64,000 nt of DNA from Cichorium intybus (taxonomy: Eukaryota; Streptophyta; Magnoliopsida; Asterales; Asteraceae): positions 52,714,504 through 52,778,503 of the forward strand of contig CM042012.1 of the NCBI GenBank assembly GCA_023525715.1. The letters run 5' to 3'. Shown here in pieces: positions 33,601 to 43,973 of the stretch. The notes under the pieces were generated by a model. That model saw only the letters and a program-made list of their open reading frames with translations. It did no database searches and was not told the DNA's origin. The number at the start of each line of letters is the position of its first letter. Position 1 is the stretch's first letter. The position numbers and the translations under genes were made by a program.

Positions 33601-34538
33601 ATTAGTCATATAAATGTCAAGGGTAGAGAAGAAGGAAGTTGACTGAAATAATAGATCAACTTCAATAGTATAACTGTACAAGTTTATAAGGTCAAATATT
33701 GTGTATTACACATAGAAAGAAAGTAATGGTGTCTAATTGTTAAAATAAAAAGCGGTACGTCGTTTCAACACTTTCAGAACGAAATATGCAAATTCTCGTG
33801 AAAGATATACTGATTTGACAGATTCTGTCCCAAACAGAAAAGTAATGATGAAAAGTGAAACGAAAGGAAGAAAATGCATTCTTTAAAAATGGTATACAAC
33901 TGAGAGTTGTCAGTAGAGATAAAGAAAGAATAAAAGTAAACTAATTATGAAATAGTGTATGAGCAAAGAGATAAAATAATAATAATAATAATAATAATAA
34001 GTTATGAAGTTGTGTTTAAGCGAAATATCCATTAAAGGATAAAATACTGTTTTAAAAGGAAGGTAACTAGATTATAAAATATGAAGCATGAATGAATGAC
34101 TAAAAGGCTTAAGTGATATGCAGAGACAGTTCAGATATGGTATAACATATATTATATGTTGAGCTGGGGAAATGTCCTAACCCTAATAAAATAGATAAAA
34201 AGTTGAAGGATGCTGAGATGCGAGTAAAATCCAGAAACTAGTAAAAGTTATGATATGTTTCATGTGTAATATTGAAAGAATTATTCAGGAAGAAAAGATC
34301 ATGTTAATTCCTTATAAAGAATTGAAAGTAGAAATCACTAGAAGTTGATTAAAGAACTAAAAGCAATTATAGAAGAAAACACCAAAAAGATAAAAGAATA
34401 AAGAATATGAGTATGGGTTGATAAAAAGAAGTATTTACTAAGAACCGAACTTGGGCTGAGAGCCTTTTAAAAAAAAAGGGAGGGAAAGGTGATCCCTTAA
34501 TTTAGTAGTTATATGATGATTCCGAGGACGAAATCCCA
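30641..34538 (+). other. Non-coding, C-poor interior of the LARD-type element
   Basis: About 3.9 kb without any convincing frame on either strand. The plus strand is A/G-rich and strikingly poor in C: sampled 60-base lines have about 4 C against about 13 G. It ends with GATTCCGAGGACGAAATCCC, the usual gypsy sequence before the polypurine tract. An (AAT)n run lies at 33974-34000. Confidence 0.6.
33974..34000. repeat. (AAT)n microsatellite
   Basis: About nine AAT units. Confidence 0.9.
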
Positions 34539-34554
34539 ATAAGGGGGAGGTAGT
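34539..34554 (+). promoter_or_regulatory. Polypurine tract
   Basis: ATAAGGGGGAGGTAGT directly before the LTR start TGTAACGACCC. Confidence 0.75.
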
Positions 34555-34837
34555 TGTAACGACCCAAAAATCTCGAATTTATATTCGAGAAAATACGTAA
34601 GGAAAAGACCAGAAATATTTTGAAAGTTTTAAAATAATTTACTTAGAAATGTGGTAAAATACCAAAAGTTTGGAGAAAGAATTGGTGAAAAAGGGCAAAA
34701 TAGTCTTTTGCTATGTTTTAAACTTTAATATAAAAATATTTTAGTGTTTGGGATAAAAGTATGAGAAATAGAACTTGGTGTAATAAAAGTTGAAATATAT
34801 ATTTATATATATTTATATAAGTGAGAATTATGCTCGT

Positions 34838-34918
34838 AAGGGTAATTTGGTCATTTTACCATGAGAAGGGTAATTTGGTCATTTTACCATGGGAAGGGTA
34901 ATTTGGTCATTTGACCAT
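34838..34918. repeat. 28-bp tandem repeat x 3
   Basis: GGGTAATTTGGTCATTTTAC occurs three times at a 28-bp spacing; the third unit has GACC for TACC. Confidence 0.9.
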
Positions 34919-35723
34919 ATACAAGAGTTATTATGAAAGTATAATTCTAGTTTAGACTAAAAATGTAAAGAATGGAATTTTATGTAATAGAATTTGATTT
35001 TTAGTGCCAAAATGAAAGACTTGGAACTTGAGGGGTGGAAACTGTAAATATTGGAAGTATAAATATAAGAAAATATCTCCTAAATTCTCAGAAGATATCA
35101 GAGAGTACTGGAGCCTTCGGGAGAGAGCTGGAGGTCGTGAATATCTGGAAGAATACGAGGGATTGGAGCTGGAATTTAAGGGTTCCAAACAATTGAGGTA
35201 AGGAAGCAAAGCTTGAACATCTACTATTCATCGTCTTCTTGGGATGGAATCTGGACATTTGATTTAAGAAGTTTATAAAATGATTCCAGAGAATTAATTC
35301 CATCTAAGTACACTAAAAATGTCAAGTAAACATACTTCAATTGAGAAGTGTTGTTGAATTTATGAAAATGATGAATTTTTGCTCAAGAACCCTAATTCAC
35401 GGGTTTATAAGATGAAGACTGATTTTTATGATTTTGTTTAATCCAAAGGATCACTTAGGATGTATTAAGACATTCCTAAGTGATTAATTTCAGAAATTTG
35501 GATTTTTGGACCAAAAATGTCAAAAACGGGTTTTTGTGGAATTTGGGTGGAATCAGTGATTCCATGGTTAAAAGACTTGTTTAAAAGATGGGTTTTGGTT
35601 CTGGAATGAGTCTAAAACGATTAAGTAAGTCATAAAGAACTTAATATGTGAAACTAGTGAATTACAGGACAAAAATCGGACTGCTACAGTGCAAAACCAA
35701 AGCAAGAAAAAGTTGCCCAGAAA

Positions 35724-35841
35724 GAGCACGAGTCGTGCTCATTTGGCACGAGTCGTGCTCCCCCTGTACTTCAAAGTATGTTGTTATTTAATGCATGCAC
35801 GAGTCGTGCTCTCTCTATGCTTAATTTTGCACGAGTCGTGT
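35724..35841. repeat. Array of GCACGAGTCGTGC palindromes
   Basis: The 13-bp near-perfect palindrome GCACGAGTCGTGC occurs at 35726, 35746 and 35797, with a fourth ending in T at 35829. The first extends to 17 bp (GAGCACGAGTCGTGCTC). Candidate binding site or methylation target; function unknown. Confidence 0.85.
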
Positions 35842-37124
35842 GTTTAATCAGGGGCTTTTAAAGTTTGAATTTGATGCTAGACATGTCCAAATGACTTCAA
35901 ACTTTAACTACAAGTCCATGATGGTATGAAAAGTCCTGGAAAAATATAAAATTTAGAATACGACCCTCCGACGGCACTGTAGAGCAATACGTGTACACCG
36001 GAGATGTATAAAATGAATATAAAGTTGTTTTTAAGGATTCTATCTAGCCATGATCTATATTGGTATCATAAGGACTCTAATGAGTTGTCGAATCAGTTAT
36101 AATGAATGTTAATGTATAACATGTAATTATAGGTTCATGACAAATGATCATTGGATCAAAAGAGTATAAATACAAGGAACGTGTAGTCAATCCACTAGCA
36201 ATATATGAGGTGAGTACATGCAGTATTTTTATCCATTCTGGGGTACATGGCAAGTAAGTATTTTCAATATTTTCTATAAAATTTCAATATGTGAAATTAT
36301 ATGCAAGAGTATTGCTTCTAAATTGCTGTGAAAGTATAATGCTATATTTGAAGCTAAGTTTTGAACTACAAATTATATTAAGTGAAAGTATGTTGGTCTA
36401 TGTACCAGTTATGTGAAAGTATATTTTAAATACAAGTTATACATGTTTGAAAGTATGGACAGGCATATAGCCATAACATGTTTAAGAAGTATGTTTTGGT
36501 TACAAATTTTATATGTTTTCAAGTATGAAAGGGCGTATAGCCACAAGACGTTTGGAAAATATGATTTGGCATTAAGCCTAAAATGTTATAAAGACATGTT
36601 TTAAACATATGGTTTATGTGAAATGAAAGTTATGTATTTGGCATCTAGCCATAAAGACATAAAGTGATGTAGTTTGGCACTTAGCCACAAGTTATATGTA
36701 TGTAAGTAATGTTCAAGCAAGCAGAAAATGTTTTGTATGACTGGTAATTGTAGCAAGGAGCGTTAGTAAGGGAACTATGTTCCAACCTTCCCGGGTTAGG
36801 TAAGGGATCTACTGGGGAAAAAGCCCCATCGCGAAGTAGATCGCCTCAGCACTTCTATGGTGAGGATTGATCCGTTCTTTCTAGCCATAGAGACTTGGGG
36901 TATCACTTATGGTGATTAAAGCCCTAAGTATAAAAATCCAGCAAGCTTATAAAACCAGTCAAAGAAAGTATGAAAGAAGTTATTTTTGAAAAGTATATTA
37001 TGAAGTGAAATTTTAAAAGTAAAGAATTATAGTATGATACTACTATAAGTTTTGAAAGATGTTATTTTTGTAAAGTATGTTATGAAATGATTTCGAGAAG
37101 TAAAAAGTTATAGTATGTATTTAC

Positions 37125-37828
37125 CAGTGTTGTAAAAGTCGGCCTAGGCGGCCGCCTAGGCGGCGCCTAGGCGCTAGGCGGACGAGTTCTGCCTACGATT
37201 AGTGCTAGGCGGTCAAGCTAGGCGGATTTGGTCAACGGCGGTCAAAATCGGGTTTAGGCGGGTCTAGGCGGGTCTGGGCGGGTCTAGGCGGCCAGAATTT
37301 CAAATTTTCAAAATTCAAAATTTTCAATTTTTCAAAAAATTTCAAAATTTCAAAATTTTCAAAAACTTTCAAAATTCAAAAATTTTCAAAAAAATTCAAA
37401 TTTTTAGATTTTTAAAATTTAAATTTAGTAAACTTCAAATTTTTAGAACAATAATATATATTATATATTTTATTATGTTAATAAAATATATTTTATTTTA
37501 TTAAAAATTTATTTTTTATTATATATATAAATTATAAAAATTGGTGACTAAGTTACGATTATTGATGATTAAAATTGTCAAAAATATCATTAATGAATCT
37601 AAACATTTTGATATCTGATGACTTACATATTTAAATACTTAGATTTGTCAAAAATTTTATGCTTATTTATTAATTTTGTAGGGACATATGTAATATTTAA
37701 ATTTAAAAAAATAAATTTTATTACAATTAATACTCCCCGCCTAGGCGCCGACTAGTCCTCGCCTAGACCGACTAGTCCTAGGCCCCAGTCGACCGCCCAC
37801 CTACCGCCTAGCGACTTCTACAACCTTG
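37125..37828. mobile_element. hAT-type MITE in LTR
   Basis: 704 bp with imperfect inverted ends CAGTGTTGTAAAAGTCG and CGACTTCTACAACCTTG (14 of 17 match), flanked by the 8-bp direct duplication GTATTTAC (37117-37124 and 37829-37836). The truncated 5' LTR shows the empty site near 30270 with one GTATTTAC. Subterminal regions are packed with CTAGGCGG units on both sides; the middle is a low-complexity AAATTTTCAAAATT region. No frame. Confidence 0.85.
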
Positions 37829-38194
37829 GTATTTACTATAAAGTTTTGATAGAAGTTTTATGTTATAAGTTTTATAAAAGTTGGAAAAGAAGTTAACGGT
37901 TTGAGTCTAAAACTCATGTAACTCACGAGACATTATTGTCTTACGTATTTTATGTTTTGCCATGTATTCCAGGTTAAATGCTATGCTAGAGTTGGATGAA
38001 GTTTAGCTAGAGTGGAGCTCACATAGCTCCTATCTTGGACTAAAGGTTTAATCCTTTCTTGCTTACTATGGTTAGTTTTGGTATGGATTTGTAACACCCA
38101 CTATTTTTAAACATGTAAATGAACGGTTTTTGATAAACCGTATTTTTGTATTTCTATATATAGTAATTGCAAGCAGTGAAAATGGGGTGTCACA

Positions 38195-39084
38195 TATCGC
38201 CCCGGCTGAATCTGCTGGATCAGATGCATGTTCTCCAAGGCTCGTACCGATGTGCAAACTGGAGGAATCACCGTCAGGGAAGCCACGGTAGCAGCAGTGA
38301 GTATCCGCTAAGAACGGGCCAGGCGGGTAATGTAGTGCCCACCGGCCAAGGGACAGCTGGCTAACGCACCCACTGCCCGGGTGGATAGGGAGACTGCTAA
38401 GGCGTACGGGAGGTGGAGGAACCTGGTGGGGTCGAGAAGCACCCACATACAAGTCATTTCCTCACCGACACCTTCTCACCCCCACCTTCTACATGAGAGA
38501 GGTGGAGATAATGCGGTGCATGAGCCGAAGAAGCGGATTGCAGAGCTGGCTCTCCCTGGCCGACCCCGCCTCGAAGTAAACATTGGACAACGGTGCCCAA
38601 ATAGCAGCATTGGCCTCCCTCGCGGGCTGCCCCTGAATACACACGCACATGAATGGCGTGAAGTGTCGGTGCTGGAGGTCCTCCTCCGTGTAAATGCCCG
38701 TGCGTCTCCCGAACTCCCGAAGACTGCACTCCCTGGGGACTCCCCCCAGTCGAAATCGGACTAGCCTGGACCGAGCCTCTGTCGAAGCCGGTGTGTAGCA
38801 GATTGTGAAAAGGAACTCCAGAAGAAGCTCGGTATAGACTACATCATCCTGGTTGGCCAGAAGCCTGTCCCAACCACGACATGTAAATGTGGCATCCCCA
38901 TCGACCCAAGTGCGGTGAAGAAATGGCTCGATCTCAGCGCAAAGCCCGGCATCCCTCAAAATATCTCGGTCGATAATCGTCGCCTCGAGAACCCGGAGAC
39001 CCGTAAGTGCATCCCTCCTCTGTGTATACTCAATCGAACTCTTCGGACCCTCGGGAAACTGGAGAAAGGGTGGTCAAGTCTGAA
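38195..39084 (-). pseudogene. ATHILA ORF (env-position protein), N-terminal and middle part
   Basis: Resembles the ATHILA ORF-1 family found downstream of pol in Athila retrotransposons; its function is unknown. Read on the minus strand: RDALTGLRVLEATIIDRDIL, then AEIEPFLHRTWVDGDATFTC, TELLLEFLFTICYTPA, FRLGGVPRECSLREFGRRTG and PLLRLMHRIISTSL (near 38490). A frameshift follows, and the frame recovers as DPTRFLHLPYALAVSLSTRA and PLAGGHYITRLARS down to 38195. There it is cut by the Tekay-like 3' LTR; the C-terminus is at 29792-29850. The right part of this ORF is also the start of the 9.3-kb tandem duplication, so its fragment recurs at 48201-48397. Confidence 0.6.
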
Positions 39085-39807
39085 AGACACCTGCACAAAA
39101 GAAAATAGCCACAATTTTTTTTTTTTTTGCAATTTTAGTCCTTATCCTCTCCACCGCACCGCGGCGCGGCCCAAGAACCAGGGCGCGGCGCGGCGAGCGT
39201 CTGTTATGAGATCCAAACCCCATCTCACTGATTTCCGCCTGTTAACTCGATCCAAACACACTACAAGGTAGCCTAAGCACCGACTAACCCCTCTAGGGTG
39301 ATTATTTGGCAAACAAAACACCCTACAAGCCAACATTGTCGATTTCTAGTTTTTTTATTTTTTTGAGAAATCAACCAAATTCACAGCCTAATCGCTAGTT
39401 CTAACAAGTAAAAACTAGTTAAAATGACATACCTCGATCGCGGGAATGAAATAAACGAGAAAAATGCAAGAAAAACGTTGGTCTATCGGAGCTCTGAGGC
39501 GCGGCGTGTGTTTGTGTATGAATAGTGAATGCGATGTACCTTTTTAACGAAGGAAACCGACCGATCGATTCCCACGTCGTGGGAAAGGCGTGACCGCGGC
39601 GCGCGTGTTCCCAAATCAACCCCTGCGCATCGGGTTGGTTTTCGATCCCGCGGCGCGTAAATCGCCTGACCACGGCGCGGTCTTCAAAAATTCAATTTTT
39701 CTTCATAATGACCCCACACTTGCCTTGGACCAATAACACCTGCAATGACAATGATAATACCTTCCTAATTACTCCTAAGAAATACAGTACCTACCTATAA
39801 ATGATGG
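39085..39807 (-). other. Athila non-coding spacer with CGCGGCGCG motifs
   Basis: Lies between the ATHILA ORF and the gag-protease frame. GC-rich patches such as CCGCGGCGCG (39170), GGGCGCGGCGCGG (39182), CCGCGGCGCGCG (39597) and CCCGCGGCGCG (39650) echo those in the LTR. The tag CCCCACACTTG occurs at 39712. No gene; reverse transcriptase and integrase, which should be near here, are absent. Confidence 0.5.
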
Positions 39808-40658
39808 TAGGGGTGAGCAACGGGCGGTTTTGCGGTTTCGCGGGTTAGGCGGTTCGGGTTAGGCGGTTTGGGGATGAAGGCCAAACCGACCGTAAACTGA
39901 ACCGCTTAAAAGCGGGTTAAACGGTTTGCGGTTTGGGCGGGTACGGTTTGGGCGGGTACGGTTTGGTTTAAACCATTTAAGCAAAAACTCACTTTAAGTC
40001 ATATTATTAGTTCATTTTGTATCTAACATTTAAAAAGTAAAGATCCAATAAAATTTTACAAAGGTGCCATGAATTCTACATAAATTTTCATTTATGACAA
40101 AAAAAAAGAGATTGTTTATAACTAAATCAAATGGTTATGAATTTGGAACGAATAATATTAAATTTAAAACGTGCCCAAAAGAAAATTGTATAATATTCAT
40201 GTGCAATAAAACTTAACAAGTCAAGTATATATATGAATAAATGGATAGTAATATTTGACTGTAAACGTTGTTTAATGTGATTGACTTTAGTCAAATACGT
40301 CAATGCTTCTCGCAAGAACAAAATGAAGTAAAATTGTATAATATTCATGTGCAATAAAACTTGGAGTATGTATTCGCTTAAGCCTTGCGTAACCTAATTT
40401 CACTGTAAAATGGAGTAAAAGGTTTAAATCAATATATCAATTATTAATATATTTTATATATATTTAATATATAACTTTTAATCGGTTTTCGGGCGGGGCC
40501 CGTTTAATTTTTTCCAAACCGCAAACCGAACCGTAAACCGCTTAAGCAACCCGCTTAACCTGTTAACCAAACCGTAAACCGTTTAACCCGAAACCGTAAA
40601 CCGTATAAGGTTCGGTTCGAACGGTTTCGCGGTTTAATTCGAATAACGCTCACCCCTA
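39808..40658. mobile_element. hAT-type MITE in Athila spacer (unit 1)
   Basis: 851 bp with perfect 11-bp inverted ends TAGGGGTGAGC / GCTCACCCCTA and the 8-bp direct duplication AATGATGG on both sides (39800-39807 and 40659-40666), the hAT signature. Subterminal regions hold many GCGGTTT / AAACCG(T/C)AAACCG repeats in opposite orientations. The centre is AT-rich with no frame. Confidence 0.9.
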
Positions 40659-40664
40659 AATGAT

Positions 40665-40685
40665 GGGTTGCCTCCCAACAAGCGC
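40665..40685 (-). other. Conserved post-pol motif of Athila-like elements
   Basis: On the minus strand GCGCTTGTTGGGAGGCAAC follows shortly after the gag-protease stop. From memory this phrase is common after the coding region in Athila-like elements. The MITE inserted right beside it. Confidence 0.4.
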
Positions 40686-40724
40686 TAAGTTTAACGTCTT
40701 CAGCCAGACGGATTATTCCTGCTC

Positions 40725-43700
40725 CTACTCTTCTTGGTTTTCTGGTGGCATCATCTTGTAGTCTGGTGCGAAATTGTGGACCATCATTGACAGTAATGAA
40801 GTCAACTGTGTCATTCTATCACTAACCTGGCTAATCCATTGGTGCTGCGCTTTCAGAAGTTGAAAGACCTTTGCTTCCCTATCCCTCGCATCCTTCTCAT
40901 ATTGCTGATGTCTTGTCTCCAGCATTTTCATCATATCCAGCAGTTGTTCCTTGTCAATGGTGAACAACGGATGCTCTTTTGTTTCCTTCAAAATTTCTTC
41001 TTTTCCGCCTTCTCCTGTTCGGGTCCATATATTTCCTTTGTCTCTGATCCCTGGTTCCATCAGCATACTGTTGCTCCAATACTTGTCATCGTACCCTTGA
41101 GGTAGAGATATGGGACTTCCAAACATATTTAACCTTCGTTTCCTTGACCCAAAGAAGATATCCAAGTCCCCCGTTTTGCAATCAACAACGTCGCCGGCTG
41201 TAGCCAAAAATGGACGTCCTAGTATTAGTGCAGGCGCGTCCTCCTGACTCTCGTATTCCATAACTAAGAAGTCTACTGGATAGAAGAAATCCCCAACTTT
41301 CACTATGACATTGGTCAACTTACCACGGGATACTTTGGTTGACTGATCAGCCAGTTGTAATACTGTCTTTGCCGGCTCTAACTCCTCATTCTTCTATTTA
41401 TCATACAAATCTCCCGGTAGCACATTCACGCTTGCCTCCAAATCCAGCAAGGTATTCCTAATGACCACATCTCCTACCGTGGCAGTAATCAGTGGCGATC
41501 CAGGATCCCTCTCCTTTTTGGGTAGCGTTCCCAACAATGCCTCACTAGCCTTGATTGTCAACCTCACAGTGTCCGGTATGGGAGTCTTGCTTTTTCCATT
41601 TTTCTCACACATTTCCTGAAGAATTCTTGTATCCTCAGGAGCGTTCTTAAGCTCATCCCACAAGGGTTGGTTCATTGATGGCACAGTTGATTTGTTTGGC
41701 ACTTCCTGCTTTTTCTTTTACTTCTTACCCTTCTTCCTTTGTTTAATTCCAACTATTATTGGCTGCTCCTCTTCTCGGACATCCTTGTCCTTCTTTAGTT
41801 GAGGTTCCTTCTCAACTTGAATTTCCTTTTCCTCTTTTTCAACTTCAACTCTTTCGACTTCAACATCTTCATCTTTCTTGCTTTCACTTTCATCCTTATC
41901 TTGATTTTTTCTATTTGGACCCTCAATTTCACTTTCATGACCTAGCAAATCTTCCATGGTCACCTTCCTCCATTATGACTCGACAACATTGACATGCTCC
42001 TTTCCTGCTTGCTGAGTATGGTTCGGGTTGATTTCTGTGGTGCTAGGCAGATTACCACTATCTCTCTTTCGTTGATCCTCAGCCATCTGAGCGATCTGCC
42101 TTTCCATGTTGGCGATGGCTTTTGCATTGGCCTGAGACTGCTGTTGCATGCTGTTGAACATCTCGTACATCTTTGCAGTCAAATCTTCCTGAGTTCCTGG
42201 GGCATTGTTATTGCTGGCATTAGTTGGCCCCCTGTTGTTGTTGTTACTGCTCCCACTTGCATTGCCATTGTTGTTTGCTGGTTGATATTGCCTAGACTGA
42301 CTAGATGATTGGCCCTGATAATTGTTCTGCCTTGGATTGTTGAAATTTTGCTGACCCTGGTTGTATGGTCTATAAGGTTGTCTATTATTGTATTGACCTT
42401 GACCCTGACCATAAACCTGATTTGCCTCTTGTGTTCTCTGCCCTCCCAAGCCTCCTTATTGTTGAGTCTGAGGTCCGTTCTATAGAGTAGACATCAGTCT
42501 ATCAGATTTCTTTTTTAGCTCGCTTATTTCCTTCTTAACCTCTTTCCTCTAGTCTGCATCAGCTCCCACTGCTGCAGCTGTATCTACCGTCTTTCTAGTA
42601 GAGAAATTCGCCTTGGATCCATTGCTCAATTGCTCCAAAAATTGCCAAGCCTCATCAGGATCCATCATCATGATAGTGCCACTGGATGATGCGTTGATCA
42701 TTGCGTGATTCGTCTCACTCGCCCCTTCAAAGAATTGCCTGACCAACTGCCACTTCGGAATATCGTGATGAGGGCACGACCTCATCAACTCCTTCAGACG
42801 ATTTAAAGCTTCGTGAAAAGCTTCTCCAGGCTTTTGTTGTAAATTCTGGATGGCTCTCCTAATCTCTGTCGTCTTACTCGCCGGATAGAACTCTTGCAAG
42901 AATTTAGCTTTAAGTTGGTCCCATATAGTGATACTATTAGATGGAAGAGACGTGAACCAATAATTGGCCTAGTATTTCAAAGTGAACGGGAACAACCTTA
43001 ACCTAAAAATATTCTTATTCGTGTTCCTAGGGGTATTGGTATTTTCTATCGCCATGAACTCATATAAGTGATTGTATGGAAGTACTCAAAAAGATGTTCC
43101 TAGGGGTATTGGTATTTTCTTTCGCCATGAACTCATACAAGTGATTGTAGTGATACTATTAGATGGAAGAGACGTGAACCAATACTTGGCCTTGTCTTTC
43201 AAAGTGAACGGGAACAACCTTAACCTAAAAATATTCTTATTCGTGTTCCTAGGGGTATTGGTATTTTCTATCGCCATGAACTCATACAAGTGATTGTATG
43301 GATCATCCTGTTTATATCCCCTAAATTCAGGCAATATTCCTAAGAGTTGTGGTCTAATTTCTATATGACTGTCTACATCATCAGGAATATAAATGGGCGA
43401 TGAATCATCGTACTCCCGCGGTTGGAAGTGCGATGCAACCGACTGCCCTCTCGGTTGTGCAAAGTACAAAGGTTGAATAGGAATACCGTGAAAATGATGA
43501 CCATTATACCCTTGCTGACCTTGTGGTGGTTGTTGCTGTGGTGCTCTTCGTGGAGGTCCCCGACCTCGGTTCCATTGTTGCTGCGGTTGTTACTAATGCG
43601 GAACCCATCCTTCTTCCTCATCCTCATAACTCTGTTCAACCTCCTGGTACTGGTGCTGCTTCTTTAGAGGTTGTGGTTGATATGGTTGTTGTGTTATGGG

Positions 43701-43973
43701 TTGAAAAGTGGCTTGTGGTTTAAATATTAATGGTGGTTGTAAGGGTTGTGATTGTGGTTGAGAAATGGTAGTGTGCTGTATAGTCACTGGGGTGCCATCA
43801 CGGGTCGGCGCTCCCCAAGACATAGCAGATGTGAAAGGGTTTGTAGATTGTGGTTGAAATGGTGGAACAGAAGGCGGAGTGCATGATGGTATTGGTGCAG
43901 GGGCTGAAACTGCACCACCAGTAGCACTCGTGCTCCCAAACTGAAATTCTGAAATAGGGGGAACAAAAGACAT
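40725..43973 (-). pseudogene. Athila-like gag-protease polyprotein without polymerase (unit 1)
   Basis: One frame can be followed from ATG at 43973 (MSFVPPISEFQFGSTSATGG) to a stop at 40725, broken by stops. It holds a Pro/Gln-rich N-terminus; the gag core (YEFMAIENTNTPRNTNKNIF; FLQEFYPASKTTEIRRAI); a Gln/Asn-rich stretch; a Lys/Glu-rich stretch; an aspartic protease with DLEAS where DLGAS is usual (near 41445); and ILGRPFLATAGDVVD (near 41210). Instead of reverse transcriptase it ends in a coiled-coil-like tail (EQLLDMMKMLETRHQQYEKD...) and stops at PPENQEE. Most stops fit CAA/CAG to TAA/TAG changes, for example two adjacent ones near 43590. It contains an internal duplication (42928-43302). 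Confidence 0.7.
42928..43302. repeat. Duplicated gag segment (222-bp offset), unit 1
   Basis: A 153-bp stretch at 42928-43080 recurs at 43150-43302, with a 55-bp partial third copy at 43095-43149 between them. The total insertion of 222 bp keeps the frame length a multiple of three, but stops occur inside. The same structure is in unit 2 (52242-52616). Confidence 0.8.

Larger units (their letters stand above)
29851..38194 (+). mobile_element. Tekay-like non-coding LTR retrotransposon (LARD type)
   Basis: An 8.3-kb insertion in the Athila ORF: truncated 5' LTR (29851-30624), primer-binding site, a 3.9-kb interior without reading frames, polypurine tract, and a full 3' LTR (34555-38194) that itself holds a MITE. 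The LTR overlap differs at roughly 14 of 772 positions by eye, older than the RWP-RK element. The right flank is TATCG; its left partner is lost with the start of the 5' LTR. LTR architecture resembles the autonomous Tekay-type element at 43968-62123. Confidence 0.75.
34555..38194 (+). repeat. 3' LTR, about 2.9 kb plus MITE
   Basis: Starts TGTAACGACCCAAAAATCTC and ends AATGGGGTGTCACA. Holds a 28-bp triple repeat (34838-34918), four copies of a 13-bp palindrome (35724-35841) and an inserted 704-bp MITE. Near 36835 it has GCGAAGTAGATCGCCTCAGC, closely matched in the LTR of the autonomous element (GCGAAGTAGTTGTCTCAGCA). No genes; the short minus frames near 35000-35300 are not recognisable. Confidence 0.85.

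Noticed and set aside
38072..38764. Several frames of 65-127 residues on both strands
   Set aside because: Shadows of the GC-rich ATHILA ORF read in wrong frames; one runs into the neighbouring LTR.
41759..42308. Leu-rich plus-strand frames of 77-104 residues (and unit 2 copies)
   Set aside because: Antisense of the Glu/Lys- and Gln/Asn-rich Athila gag regions; hydrophobic look is a by-product.
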